From the NCBI GenBank assembly GCA_964426945.1, contig CAYRSS010000002.1, positions 108,680 to 172,679 of the forward strand: a stretch of DNA of 64,000 bases, written 5' to 3'. Position numbers and translations under genes: made by a program. Source of the stretch: CAYRSS01 sp964426945 (GTDB lineage Bacteria; Planctomycetota; Phycisphaerae; UBA1845). Position 1 is the stretch's first letter. Each line of letters begins with the position of its first letter. Below the pieces are notes generated by a model, which did not search any database, was not told where the DNA came from, and worked only from the letters and a program-made list of their open reading frames with translations. Shown in pieces: positions 49,304 through 59,027 of the stretch.

Positions 49304-52300
49304 ATGGTACGAAAGCGTTTCATCCTGGCTCTCGTGGCCACGGCGGCGATGACGCCGGCGTTGGCCTTCGGTTGGGGGACCTTCCCCTCCGATCTCGTCA
49401 GCTTCGAGATCGAGCCCTCCGATCCGGTCGACTGCACCGGCGTGGCGACCTGTTGCGTGGATGCCACGATCTGCAAGGAGATATTCCGATCTCCGCAGAC
49501 CTCCGGCTCGACGCAGGGCATCGTGCTCAACGTCTCGGGCGAAGATAACAACACCGCGTTCCGCACCGCCTCGCCGCTCGTCGGCGCCTCGGACGGCAGC
49601 ATCGCCTACCAGGTCAACTGGGCGTGGGTGAACTCGGCTGATCCCGACGCCTGGGTGCGTCTGACCACGACCCAGACCGCCGAGCGGCCCAATCCGTCGC
49701 TCGATATGCGCGGCAAGGTCCGCTTCAAGATCGCCAACATCGGCGACGTGCAGGCCTTCGGCACCGGCGCTATCGGCGTGGTGATCGGTATCCGCGAGAC
49801 GGACGTCGAAGTGCCGCAGCTCGCCAACGGCGGCGGCTTGGGCACGATTGAGTGGGTGGGCGTGGATCCGACGATCAACGCCATCGTCGAGGCAGAGGAA
49901 GGCGGCGACGGCCTCGCCAACACGACCGCCGCGGGTGATGACGTGCAGGTCATCGCAGTCGGCCAGCCTGCCCTGCCCGGTGAGACCATCATTGGCCCCG
50001 GCGGCAACGGCATGATCGACACGGCCCCCGCCGGCGACGATTTCGCTCGCTATGGCTACTTCCGCGCGGCCAACGGCACGAAGGTGCCGATTCCGGTCGT
50101 CACGCTCGCCCCGTCACCGATCTACTACGCGATCGAGATCGATCTCGCGACCGGCGACATCACCGTGGACGGCGGCACGCCGGTTGACGGCGCAATCGCC
50201 GGCTTCACCGGTGACGGCACGCTCAGCTCGCCGACCTTCCGCGGCGTGCTCGAGCACGTCGGCTTCACCAACGTGACGACCGACACGGGCATCAACATCC
50301 TGACCTACATCGACGAGGTCCAGTTCGAAGCGACCGAGCCCGACCCGGTCGTTGCGCCGACGGTGGTCTTCCCGATCGTCAACGGCGACGTGTCGGTCAC
50401 GGTGACCGGCATCATCGACGACGCGGATGTGGTCACGCTGCTGCGTGATGGCGCGTTCGATCGCGACTGCACGATCGGCGTCGACTGCACGCTGAACGGC
50501 GACGATGTCGTATTCGACATCAGCGATGATCCCGCCGCGACCGGCGAGGAGTTTTCGGCGAAGCAGCGCAACGGCATCTCCCTCGTGGAGAGCCCGGAGT
50601 CGGCTGCCGTCACCGTGCTCGCCCAGCTCCCGCCGTACACTTTCTCCCTCATCGTGGATGAGAGCGGCTCGGGCAGTTGCAGCACGGCGGCCCCCTCGTG
50701 GGAGTGGGTCGGCGTGACTTCGGTTATTCCCGGCTCGGTCGGCGGTTCCTTCTCGCCGCAGGGCCAGACGATGATCAGCGACGACGCCGTTTGGCAGACG
50801 GTCGATATCCGCCTCGACGACGATGAACTCGTCCTGCCCACCACCGGCATCGCCGGCGGCAACGGCGGGCTGGCCGATTCGCCGACCGGCTTCTACACGC
50901 TCGACAGCCTGTGGTTCAGCGCTGCGGGGGGCTCGACGCCGACGGGTCCGTGGGAAGTCCTGATCGACGGCATTACGTACCTCGATGCGACGGAGACCGA
51001 GGCACCTGCGCTGCTTACGATGGAGGATGGCGCCAGCCAGTTCTCCGGCACGCGCGGGCAGTCGCCGACGCTGCTTACGAGCAACGCGATCACAACGCTC
51101 GGCTCCTACGACGGCATCCGCAGCCAGCGGATGGTGTGGTCGTACAGCGATCCGGTGGACAACGCCGACTCGATCGGCATTCTCCAGCGCTCCGGCTCCG
51201 GCGGATGCAACTCGAGCATTTTCGTTCCCGATGATGCCGTAGCCATCCGTTTCCACATGCTGCTCCGCGGCCAGCCGACGGCACCGGGCGTCCCGCTGCC
51301 CTCGATCACCGGTCCGATCATCGCCGGCACGCAGGATACGGTCCGCGTCGGCGTCGATGCGACGGCAACGGAAGTGCAGCTCTACGTCAACGGCCTGGCC
51401 TCCGGCGCTCCTGTGGCGCTGAGCAACCAGACCGTGGTCGACATCGGCGGCCTTGCGCTCAATCCGGGCGACTCGGTTTCGGCGAAGCAGACGCTTCCGC
51501 CGCTTCGCGGGGTCGAGCCGCAGATCAGTGACTTCGCCTATCCGCGGGCCGTGGCGGCGCAGCCGCTGCCGCCGACGGTTTCGTCGCCGATCCTGCCGGG
51601 CGCGACGAGTGTGACGGTCACCAACGTGCTCGCGGCTCCCTTCGCCACGGCCTCGGTCGTGACGGTCTCGGTGAACGGCGTTCCGGGCACCCCGGTAGCC
51701 ACCGGCGGCCAGACTTCGGTGGTCGTGACGATCCCTGCGGCCCAGCCGCTGCAGCAGATCACCGCGACACAGACGGTCAACGGCGAGGAGAGCGCTGACT
51801 CTGCCGCCGTCACCGTGTCGGTGCCGGCGCCTGTGATCTACTACGCCCCGGCCGACGGCGATACGTCGGTCCGCGTGACGGGCGTCTCCGATGTGGCGAC
51901 GGTCGTGACGGTCGAGAATACGACGACCGCGGCCGTTCACACGCTCAATCTGACCCCTGGTCCGCAGAACGAGACGGTCGACGTAACGGTGGCTGAACTG
52001 AACGCGGGCGAAGTGCTCGTCGCACGGCAGACCGCGGGCGGCACCGACAGCGCCAACTCCGCGACCGAGACGGTCACGGTCAGCGCGGTTTCGAACACCA
52101 TCTGGTGCGACAGCTTCGAGTATGCCGACCAGGCAGCATTCAACGCTCTCTGGACGCCCGTGGCTCCGAATACTCAGCTTCAGCTTTCGACGCTGCGTAA
52201 CGCGACGGTGGGCGGAGCGAAGTCGATGCTCTCGCCGGCCACCCCGCCGAACTACCGCAGTTCGCGCGGTGCGCAGACGGCGTACACTCCGACAGATCTG

Positions 52301-54052
52301 GAGCCGATCGTCTGGAACGTGACCATCTACGATCCAGGCGTGACCGGCATCAACCAGTACGCGGATCTGAACACCAACGCGGGCGCTGCGCAGCTTTGCG
52401 AGATCGGCATGACCACGTTCGGGCCGGGCGCCACGCAGACGCACTACCAGGCTCGTATCATCGGCAACGGCGGTCCGAACTGGGTGCACCTTGACCAGTT
52501 CGACGGCCCGACCCGCACGCCGGGCTGGCACGTCTTCACGATGGTCTTCAAGGGTCCGGCGGACGGCCAGACCGTAGGCCACGAGATCGACGTCTACGTC
52601 GACGGCCTGCTGGCGCGCAAGGGCCTGCGGACGACTACGGGCACCTTCCAGCCGAGGGAGCCGCGCATCGGCGCCGGCCAGCCTTCCGCAGCCGGTGCGG
52701 GCTCCTACGACGACTACTGTGCTGAGGTCGGCCCGGTCCGGTTCAGCGAAATCACCGAGCAGCCGCCCCTCCCGCCCACGCTGGGCACCGGCGTGGAGGT
52801 GGAGAGCACTTCGATCACGGTCACGGGCGTTGTCCCGACGGCCACGCTGGTCGAGGTGTTCGCCAACGGCGGCGGCAGCCCGATCGGGTCGATTGATCCG
52901 GAAGGCGCGGCCTTCGTGGCTGTGCCCATCACGGGTCACGCCCAGTTCGACTCGCTGACCGCCACGCAGACCAGCCCGGGCGGCACCAGCGCGGCCTCGA
53001 ACGCCATCGAGGTCGGCGACGGCAACGGCGACATCTTCGTGTCGCTCGGCGTTCGCGAGACCGGCGACGCCGGCCCGCTTGGTTCGCCGGGCAGCGGCAC
53101 GGGCGCCATCGAGTGGATCGGCGCCTCCTCGACGGTCAGCGGCGCGCCGCAGGGTGTCGCCCTCAGCGTGTCGCCCAACTGGGTGACGGTCACTTTTGAT
53201 CCGGTGGCCGGCCCGGTCCTGAGCGCGATCGGCGGTAACGGCACGATCGACGGTACCCGCGGCACGCTGGAGCACCTGGCGGTTGCGGTGAACTCCGCGT
53301 CAGGCGGCCGTAGCTCGGGTATCTACTCGATCTACATCGACAACGTGGTCAACGTCGGCGCCGGACCCGGTGATACGGACGTGGTCATCAGCGACTTCGA
53401 GGGCTACGCCGAGAACGACGAGGTACTCTTCCAGGAGCCCACGTTCTCGGGCAGCACGGCGGGCAACCTGACCCCGCTGCCGAGCGCCAGCGAAAACCGC
53501 TTCGAGACGGACAACGGCGGCGCCGCTTCGCAACGCGTCACGCTGTTCTTCCGCGACACGACGGCGGCCCGCTGGGCGCGCGTCACGACGAGTGGCACGG
53601 CCAACGTGCCCTCGCCGATCATCGACCTGACCAAGCCGATCAGGATGGACATCCTCCTGGCCGAGGAGATCGTGGTCGAACAGACCGGCGCCTGCTGCCG
53701 CAACGACGGCACGTGTGCGGAGACCCTTGAGGGCGACTGCGGACCGTACGTCTGCAATGTGACCACCCTCGCGGGTATCACGTGCCTCGGCGATACGGAC
53801 GGCAACGGCGTGGTGAACGCCGCTGACCGCGGGCAGATTTCGGCGAACATCGGGCAGACCGGCAACGACCAGCTCTGCCAGTTTGACCTGGACGGCAACG
53901 GCGCGATCAACGCGGCGGACCGCGGCCAGGTCTCGGCGAATATCGGCCTGTGCACGGCGCTTCCGGTTTACATGAACGGCACCGGCCCCGACCCGCGCTT
54001 CACGGCGACGTGGCAGGGCGCCGGCACCACGTGCCCGGACGACTGCAACTAG
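49304..54052 (+). CDS. Giant modular secreted protein with repeats, ConA-like domain and Ca-loop module
   Basis: A 1582-residue exported protein; signal peptide ILALVATAAMTPALAFG. The start is ATG 49304, with GGAG about 11 bases upstream. Domains in order: an N-terminal beta-sandwich (GIRETDVEVPQL ... GTIEWVGV); a Cys-poor middle copy (SWEWVGVTSVIPG); several Ig-like units of about 85 residues, each ending like ITATQTVNGEESADSAAVTV; a LamG/ConA-like domain (SFEYADQAAFNALW ... PGWHVFTMVFKG) related to the PEP-CTERM protein; another Ig-like unit; a third sandwich copy (GVRETGDAGPLG ... GAIEWIGA); and a terminal Cys-rich Ca-loop module with DTDGNGVVNAADRGQIS and DLDGNGAINAADRGQVS. It looks like a surface adhesin or matrix protein. 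Catalytic function is not evident. Confidence 0.88.
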   Translation: MVRKRFILALVATAAMTPALAFGWGTFPSDLVSFEIEPSDPVDCTGVATCCVDATICKEIFRSPQTSGSTQGIVLNVSGEDNNTAFRTASPLVGASDGSIAYQVNWAWVNSADPDAWVRLTTTQTAERPNPSLDMRGKVRFKIANIGDVQAFGTGAIGVVIGIRETDVEVPQLANGGGLGTIEWVGVDPTINAIVEAEEGGDGLANTTAAGDDVQVIAVGQPALPGETIIGPGGNGMIDTAPAGDDFARYGYFRAANGTKVPIPVVTLAPSPIYYAIEIDLATGDITVDGGTPVDGAIAGFTGDGTLSSPTFRGVLEHVGFTNVTTDTGINILTYIDEVQFEATEPDPVVAPTVVFPIVNGDVSVTVTGIIDDADVVTLLRDGAFDRDCTIGVDCTLNGDDVVFDISDDPAATGEEFSAKQRNGISLVESPESAAVTVLAQLPPYTFSLIVDESGSGSCSTAAPSWEWVGVTSVIPGSVGGSFSPQGQTMISDDAVWQTVDIRLDDDELVLPTTGIAGGNGGLADSPTGFYTLDSLWFSAAGGSTPTGPWEVLIDGITYLDATETEAPALLTMEDGASQFSGTRGQSPTLLTSNAITTLGSYDGIRSQRMVWSYSDPVDNADSIGILQRSGSGGCNSSIFVPDDAVAIRFHMLLRGQPTAPGVPLPSITGPIIAGTQDTVRVGVDATATEVQLYVNGLASGAPVALSNQTVVDIGGLALNPGDSVSAKQTLPPLRGVEPQISDFAYPRAVAAQPLPPTVSSPILPGATSVTVTNVLAAPFATASVVTVSVNGVPGTPVATGGQTSVVVTIPAAQPLQQITATQTVNGEESADSAAVTVSVPAPVIYYAPADGDTSVRVTGVSDVATVVTVENTTTAAVHTLNLTPGPQNETVDVTVAELNAGEVLVARQTAGGTDSANSATETVTVSAVSNTIWCDSFEYADQAAFNALWTPVAPNTQLQLSTLRNATVGGAKSMLSPATPPNYRSSRGAQTAYTPTDLEPIVWNVTIYDPGVTGINQYADLNTNAGAAQLCEIGMTTFGPGATQTHYQARIIGNGGPNWVHLDQFDGPTRTPGWHVFTMVFKGPADGQTVGHEIDVYVDGLLARKGLRTTTGTFQPREPRIGAGQPSAAGAGSYDDYCAEVGPVRFSEITEQPPLPPTLGTGVEVESTSITVTGVVPTATLVEVFANGGGSPIGSIDPEGAAFVAVPITGHAQFDSLTATQTSPGGTSAASNAIEVGDGNGDIFVSLGVRETGDAGPLGSPGSGTGAIEWIGASSTVSGAPQGVALSVSPNWVTVTFDPVAGPVLSAIGGNGTIDGTRGTLEHLAVAVNSASGGRSSGIYSIYIDNVVNVGAGPGDTDVVISDFEGYAENDEVLFQEPTFSGSTAGNLTPLPSASENRFETDNGGAASQRVTLFFRDTTAARWARVTTSGTANVPSPIIDLTKPIRMDILLAEEIVVEQTGACCRNDGTCAETLEGDCGPYVCNVTTLAGITCLGDTDGNGVVNAADRGQISANIGQTGNDQLCQFDLDGNGAINAADRGQVSANIGLCTALPVYMNGTGPDPRFTATWQGAGTTCPDDCN

Positions 54053-54100
54053 CTCCTCGGCGGGCTGACGGCCCGCTGGGCGAGAGTCCCTGAAAACCAG

Positions 54101-54135
54101 CCGGCCCCGTCGCGGATTCCCCGCGGCGGGGCCGG
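54101..54135 (+). terminator. Strong terminator hairpin
   Basis: A 15-base stem, CCGGCCCCGTCGCGG with CCGCGGCGGGGCCGG (one G-U pair), 48 bases after the stop, followed by TTTCATTCTT. Confidence 0.75.
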
Positions 54136-54200
54136 TTTCATTCTTGGGTCGTGGGTCCGCGCGCAGAGCAGATCCCGCCGGAGGGTCGGCCGTCGATGAG

Positions 54201-56417
54201 CTACCGGTTCGTGACGTGCAGCGGAACGGTGCCCTGCGGCACCTCAGCCCGCACAGCAACCACAATCGACTTGAACGCCGGCGTGCGTGACTCGGGATCG
54301 GCGGTCCGGGGGACCAGAAGGTTTGCCTCGGGGTAGTACATGGCGGCGTTGCCGGCTCTGATGTCGACGACGCGCACGATGATGCCGCGCATCTCGCCGA
54401 CGGCGCTGGTAACGGTCACGCGCTGATCGGGTCGCAACCCGAGCCGCTCTACATCGTCGAGGCTCATCAGGATGACGTCGCGCCGTGTCTGACCGCGGTA
54501 GATGTCTTCTTCCTCGTACACGACGGTGTTGAACTGTCCCTCGCTGCGGATGGTCATCAGGCGGAGTTCGCCCCCGGCGAGCGGCGCCGGATCGGGCAGC
54601 GGGGTCACGTGAAATCGCGCGCGGCCCGTCGACGTGGGGAAGCGCGGCTCGTGGAAAGTCCGTCCGGCGATCTGGAACTCCTGCCGCGTATCGTCGATCG
54701 TCTCGATCGCCTCGTAACCGGGTACGACCGCCGCAATTGCGTGACGGATGGTGCGGTGGGTGCGCATGGACTGCCAGTCGACCGGGCCGGGATCGAGGGC
54801 GCCCAAGGCCCAGTTGGCGATGATTTCGATTTCGCTGCGCGGCCCCTCAAGCCGGCGCGGACCCCCCTCGCTGTAGCGGACGTAGCTGAACATCGATTCC
54901 TGCGTAGTGGGCTCCGGCTCCTCGTCCCGCGCGAGGGCGGGCAGGATGAGCGTCTCTCGCGCGCGGCCCCACGCGTGCCCGGTGTTCATCGTCGTGCTGA
55001 CGTAGGCCACCCAGTCGAGCTTGCCGAAGGCAGCGCTCGCCCAGCGGGCGTCGGGGTTGGCGCCGAAGAGGTTGCCGCCGATGCACCAGGCGGCGGAGAG
55101 GTTGCCCGCGTCGATAGCCTCCATGCACGCGAGCGTGTCGAGCCCACTCGACGTCGGCAGGCGCATGCCGAAATGACTCTCCAGCCTCTCGAAAAACGCG
55201 TCTTTCAGGGCCGGGGCGACGCCGACGGAGCCCACCCCCTGCACGTTGCTATGGCCGCGGATGGGCAGCAGCCCCGCGCCCTGGCGCCCGACCATGCCGC
55301 GCATCAGCGCCAGATTCGCAATCGCCCGGACGTTGTCGACGCCGTGTACATGGTGCGTGATGCCCATCGTCCACGCGAACACGGTGCGCTGAGAAGCCGC
55401 GTACATCGCGGCGGCGCGGTCGATCGCGCCGCGATCCACGCCGCATCGCTGCGTGAGGTCGTCCCACGAGAGCCCGCGCAGCTGGGCGAGGAACTTCGCC
55501 GAGTCCTCGGTAGCGCCGTCGAGGAAGCCTTGATCGATCGCGCCGAGTTCGTCGATCCGCCGAGCGAGCGCCAGAAGCAGCGCCAGGTCGCCGCCGATGT
55601 GCGGCTGAAGGTACACACTCGCGATGTCAGAGCCGAACAGGAGGCTGCGCACATCGGACGGTACGGCAAACCGCACCAACCCCGCCTCCCGGAGTGGATT
55701 GACGATGACCACCTTCCCGCCCCGCCGGCGGAGCTTCATCAACGTCCGCATCAAACGCGGATGGTTGGAGGCCGGGTTGCCACCGATGACGAACACCAGG
55801 TCGCATTCGTCCAGATCCTCAAGCCGAATGGTGGCGGTGCCGGTGCCCAGCGCCGACGCAAGCCCCACGCCGCTCGCCTGGTGGCAGTAGTAGCTGCAGT
55901 TGTTGACGTTGTTCGTGCCGAGCTGGCGGGCGAAGAGTTGGAGCAGAAAAGCAGCCTCGTTGGACGAGCGGCCACTACTGTAGAAGAACTGCCGGTCCGG
56001 CGTCGTGGCACGGAGCCGCTCCACGCAGCGGCGGTTCGCCTCGTCCCAGCTGATCGGCCGCAGGTGCGTGTCAGTCGGCCCGGCGTAGAGCGGCGAGGCG
56101 ATGCGCCCCAGTGACTCGAGTTCGCGGGGAGAGAGCGTCCGCAGTTCGGCGATGCTGTGGCGGGCGAAGAAATCGTCGGCGATGCGGCCCTGCATGTCCG
56201 CCGCCATCGCCTGGATCGACTTCTTGCAGACCTCGGGGAAGTGGCCTCCCTCGTCGACCATGCCGCCTCGCTGGCCGCCCATGCCGAGGGCACAGGTCTT
56301 GCAGGCGTTGGGCCTGCGAAGGGCCCGGTAGAGGCGCAGCCACCCCCCCGCCTGTCGCGCCTTGCGGAGCGTGTACCAGATCGCCTTGAAGCCGCCGCCG
56401 ACGGGCGCTCGCCCCAT
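54201..56417 (-). CDS. YdeP/FdhF-family molybdopterin oxidoreductase
   Basis: A 738-residue protein of the molybdopterin-guanine dinucleotide enzyme family, formate-dehydrogenase-alpha-like subgroup. Signatures: PISWDEANRRCVERL, FFYSSGRSSNEAAFLLQLFAR, GTNNVNNCSYYCHQASG, VFVIGGNPASNHPR, WTMGITHHVHGVDNVRAIANL and the C-terminal DDVERLGLRPDQRVTV. The N-terminal CKTCALGMGG offers only a CxxC, so the usual N-terminal [4Fe-4S] site of FdhF is not complete. This is as in YdeP-type members. No twin-Arg signal, so it is cytoplasmic. Substrate is unknown; acid-resistance YdeP is the best-known relative. GGAG lies upstream of the ATG. It ends convergently with the giant-protein gene. Confidence 0.85.
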   Translation of the reverse strand: MGRAPVGGGFKAIWYTLRKARQAGGWLRLYRALRRPNACKTCALGMGGQRGGMVDEGGHFPEVCKKSIQAMAADMQGRIADDFFARHSIAELRTLSPRELESLGRIASPLYAGPTDTHLRPISWDEANRRCVERLRATTPDRQFFYSSGRSSNEAAFLLQLFARQLGTNNVNNCSYYCHQASGVGLASALGTGTATIRLEDLDECDLVFVIGGNPASNHPRLMRTLMKLRRRGGKVVIVNPLREAGLVRFAVPSDVRSLLFGSDIASVYLQPHIGGDLALLLALARRIDELGAIDQGFLDGATEDSAKFLAQLRGLSWDDLTQRCGVDRGAIDRAAAMYAASQRTVFAWTMGITHHVHGVDNVRAIANLALMRGMVGRQGAGLLPIRGHSNVQGVGSVGVAPALKDAFFERLESHFGMRLPTSSGLDTLACMEAIDAGNLSAAWCIGGNLFGANPDARWASAAFGKLDWVAYVSTTMNTGHAWGRARETLILPALARDEEPEPTTQESMFSYVRYSEGGPRRLEGPRSEIEIIANWALGALDPGPVDWQSMRTHRTIRHAIAAVVPGYEAIETIDDTRQEFQIAGRTFHEPRFPTSTGRARFHVTPLPDPAPLAGGELRLMTIRSEGQFNTVVYEEEDIYRGQTRRDVILMSLDDVERLGLRPDQRVTVTSAVGEMRGIIVRVVDIRAGNAAMYYPEANLLVPRTADPESRTPAFKSIVVAVRAEVPQGTVPLHVTNR

Positions 56418-56482
56418 GATCGTGCTCCAGTCCGAGGCTCCATCTTAACAGCCCCGCCCGGGCATCGATACCAAGACGGGAA

Positions 56483-56710
56483 TCAGCGACGCACGGGGGC
56501 GAGGTCGCGTAGTGCAATGGCAGCCCAGACGCACTGCATCGCGAAGGGCGGCCACGCTGCGGTGGCATAGCATGAGACGCCCAGCAGTGCGGCGCCGCCG
56601 AGATTGGTGAGGGCATAGCGGCGGCGCGAGAGCCGCTGTCGCCGGGCGTAGGCGACAATCAGCAGGACCATCCCGGCCCAGCCCAGAGCCTGTGTCAACC
56701 AAAGGGGCAT
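56483..56710 (-). CDS. Small two-helix membrane protein (CBU_0592-like)
   Basis: A 75-residue protein with hydrophobic segments QALGWAGMVLLIVAYA, YALTNLGGAALLGVSCY and CVWAAIALRDL. The pattern N-x-x-G-A, then a W near residue 53 and V-W-A-x-I-A-L, fits small CBU_0592-type membrane proteins of unknown function. AGGCGA lies upstream of the ATG. It lies between fusA and the oxidoreductase on the same strand; there is no clear operon signal. Confidence 0.65.
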   Translation of the reverse strand: MPLWLTQALGWAGMVLLIVAYARRQRLSRRRYALTNLGGAALLGVSCYATAAWPPFAMQCVWAAIALRDLAPVRR

Positions 56711-56755
56711 GGCGCGTCGCCTGGCGAAGTGTCGGCCCGGCGCGGAGGCGGGCCG

Positions 56756-58831
56756 TCAGCCGAACATGGCCTTGACCCGCGCGTCGGAGACGGGGGCGTA
56801 GTGTGACGGGGTCATCGCGAACGTGGCGCGGCCCTGCGACAGGCTGCGCAGTTTCGTGGCGTAGCCGAACATCTCGGCCAGCGGAGCGTCCGCCTTCAGC
56901 ACGCGCTCCTGGCCGCGCATCTCGGTATCGCGCACCGACGCGCCGCGGGCGTTGAGGTCGCCGACGATCGATCCGAAGTAGTCGTCGGGCGTGACCACCT
57001 CGACATCCATGATCGGCTGAAGCAGCAGTGGGCCGCCCGCCTTCATGGCCTCCTCAAAGGCGAACCGCGCGGCTGACTCAAAGGCGAGTTCGGAGCTGTC
57101 GGTCTCGTGCTGTGATGCCCCCACGATCACCACGCGGCAGTTGATCACGGGATAGCCACCGATGACGCCGGTCGTGGCGGCGTCGCGGATGCCCGTTTCG
57201 ATGCAGGGAATGAACCGCCTCTCGATGGTATCCGCGGGAAGACGGTTCACAATCTCGACGGAGCCCGGACCGCTGGTGCTGCCGGTGGGCTCGATGCGCA
57301 GGCGGACGACCGCGTAGTGCGCCTTTTCGCCCAGGCGACGATCGAAGCGGTGCTCCGCCTCGCCGACGCTGCGGAGTGACTCACGATACGAGACGCGCGG
57401 CGTGCCGACGCGGACCTCCACATTGTGGTCGGTCTTGATGCGATGGCACTGGATCTCCAGGTGCAGTTCGCCCATGCCCGAGATGAGCGTCTGGCCCGTC
57501 TCCGCATCCGTCCGCACGGCAACCGTGGGATCCTGGCGCTGGAGGGCGTCGAGCGCCTCGACGAGCTTGTCACGATCGCGCGAGGACTTGGGCTCGATCG
57601 ACACGCTGATAACCGTCTCGGGGAACTTGATCCGCTCGAGGACAAACTGCGTACCGTGCGAGTCGCACAGCGTGTCGCCCGTGCGCACGCCCTTGGGGCC
57701 GACGAGGGCGACGATGTCCCCTGCGACCGCGTGATCGATCGTCTCGCGGCGCTTGGCAAACATGCGGTAGAGCTTGCTGATGTTCTCCTTCTCGCCGCGA
57801 TTGGTATTGACCAGCCGCGAGTTGGCCTTCAGCGTGCCCGAGTAGACGCGAACAAAGTACAGATCGAGCGGCTTGTCGGCGACGACCTTGAAGGCATACG
57901 CCGCAAGCGGCCCCTTCGAGTCGCATTTCAGAGAGTGCTCGAGTGATTCCTTCCGGGCGTCGCGAGCTTTGATCGGCGGCACGTCGAGCGGGCTGGGCAG
58001 CAGATCGCACACGCCGTCCAGCAGCGGCTGCACGCCGACGTATTTGAGCGAGCTGCCGCAGAACACCGGATGCACCTTACCGGCCAGCGTCAGCTTGCGC
58101 AGGGCCGCGACGATCTCTGCGCGGGTGACCGTGCCGTCCTCAAGCACCTTGGTCATCAGCTCGTCCGAACCCTCGCACGCGGCCTCGATCAGCGCCTCGC
58201 GGGCCGCGGCGGCGCGGGCGGCGTGGGCCTCGGGGATCGGACCGGTGCGGACCTGGGCGCCCTTCGACTCGGAGTCGAAGTACATGGCCTTCTGGTCGAG
58301 CAGGTCGATGATACCCTCGAACGTATCCGACTCGCCGATTGGCAGCTGCAGCGGCACAGGATGAGCCCCGTGCAGCCGCGAACGGATCGCCGCGACCACG
58401 CGGTCGAAATCCGCACCGACGCGGTCAAGCTTGTTGATGAAACAGATGCGCGGCACGCCGTACTTGGTGGCCTGGCGCCAGACGGTTTCCGACTGGGCCT
58501 CAACGCCCTCGCGCGCACTGAACACGGCGATCATGCCGTCCAGCACGCGCAGGGATCGCTCCACCTCGGCGGTGAAGTCGACATGGCCCGGCGTGTCGAT
58601 CAGGTTGATCGTGTGATCCTTCCACGGGCAGCTGACCGCCGCGGAGTAGATCGTGATGCCGCGCTTCTGCTCTTCTTCGTCGAAGTCGGTGGTGGTCGTG
58701 CCGTCGTCCACATCGCCCATGCGATGCGTTCGGCCGCTGTAAAAGAGGATGCGCTCGGTGGTGGTGGTCTTGCCCGCGTCGATGTGGGCGGCGATCCCGA
58801 TGTTGCGCAGCCTGGTCAGGTCGACGCTCAT
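56756..58831 (-). CDS. fusA: Translation elongation factor G
   Basis: A 691-residue GTPase. G1 is IAAHIDAGKTTTTERIL, G3 is LIDTPGHVDFTAEV, and G4 is CFINKLDRVGADFD. Switch I reads RGITIYSAAVSCPW, slightly different from the common RGITITSAATT. Domain IV and V blocks include SYRESLR, VEVVTPDDYFGSIVGDLNARG and GYATKLRSLSQGRATF. EF-G drives translocation of tRNA and mRNA and helps ribosome recycling. The frame is open to 58912, but MSVDLTRLRN at 58831 matches the family start; no strong Shine-Dalgarno is seen. It follows rpsG in the str operon, and no tuf follows it. Confidence 0.95.
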   Translation of the reverse strand: MSVDLTRLRNIGIAAHIDAGKTTTTERILFYSGRTHRMGDVDDGTTTTDFDEEEQKRGITIYSAAVSCPWKDHTINLIDTPGHVDFTAEVERSLRVLDGMIAVFSAREGVEAQSETVWRQATKYGVPRICFINKLDRVGADFDRVVAAIRSRLHGAHPVPLQLPIGESDTFEGIIDLLDQKAMYFDSESKGAQVRTGPIPEAHAARAAAAREALIEAACEGSDELMTKVLEDGTVTRAEIVAALRKLTLAGKVHPVFCGSSLKYVGVQPLLDGVCDLLPSPLDVPPIKARDARKESLEHSLKCDSKGPLAAYAFKVVADKPLDLYFVRVYSGTLKANSRLVNTNRGEKENISKLYRMFAKRRETIDHAVAGDIVALVGPKGVRTGDTLCDSHGTQFVLERIKFPETVISVSIEPKSSRDRDKLVEALDALQRQDPTVAVRTDAETGQTLISGMGELHLEIQCHRIKTDHNVEVRVGTPRVSYRESLRSVGEAEHRFDRRLGEKAHYAVVRLRIEPTGSTSGPGSVEIVNRLPADTIERRFIPCIETGIRDAATTGVIGGYPVINCRVVIVGASQHETDSSELAFESAARFAFEEAMKAGGPLLLQPIMDVEVVTPDDYFGSIVGDLNARGASVRDTEMRGQERVLKADAPLAEMFGYATKLRSLSQGRATFAMTPSHYAPVSDARVKAMFG

Positions 58832-58970
58832 GGGAGTGACCCGGTCCGGGCGGATGGTGACAGACCGACACAGGCACAGCGGCGCGTCGCCCCGCCGGCC
58901 GTCACCGGACACTCCGCTGTACTATGGTCGTCGTCCATTCCCCGGCTCGCCGAGAAGTAACCAGGCGTAC

Positions 58971-59014
58971 ATGACACAAGCCCCCCGCGTGGCGGAAGGG
59001 CTTGTCAGGGTCAT
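58971..59014 (-). promoter_or_regulatory. Stem-loop between rpsG and fusA
   Basis: Nested inverted repeats: outer ATGAC/GTCAT, middle ACAAGCCC/GGGCTTGT, inner CCGC/GCGG. It lies just after the rpsG stop, in a 196-base spacer that is long for a str operon. It may be an attenuator, RNA processing site or partial terminator. Confidence 0.5.
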
Positions 59015-59027
59015 GTCGCAGTGATGT

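Noticed and set aside
50350..53030. Tandem repeats considered as a CRISPR or DNA satellite
   Set aside because: The similarity is at protein level, in Ig-like units of about 85 residues with diverged DNA; there are no identical short repeats with spacers.
50114..53275. A 1053-codon open frame on the minus strand opposite the giant secreted protein
   Set aside because: Same effect: low-complexity Arg/Asp/Ala sequence and no start signal. The plus-strand protein has a signal peptide and recognisable modules.
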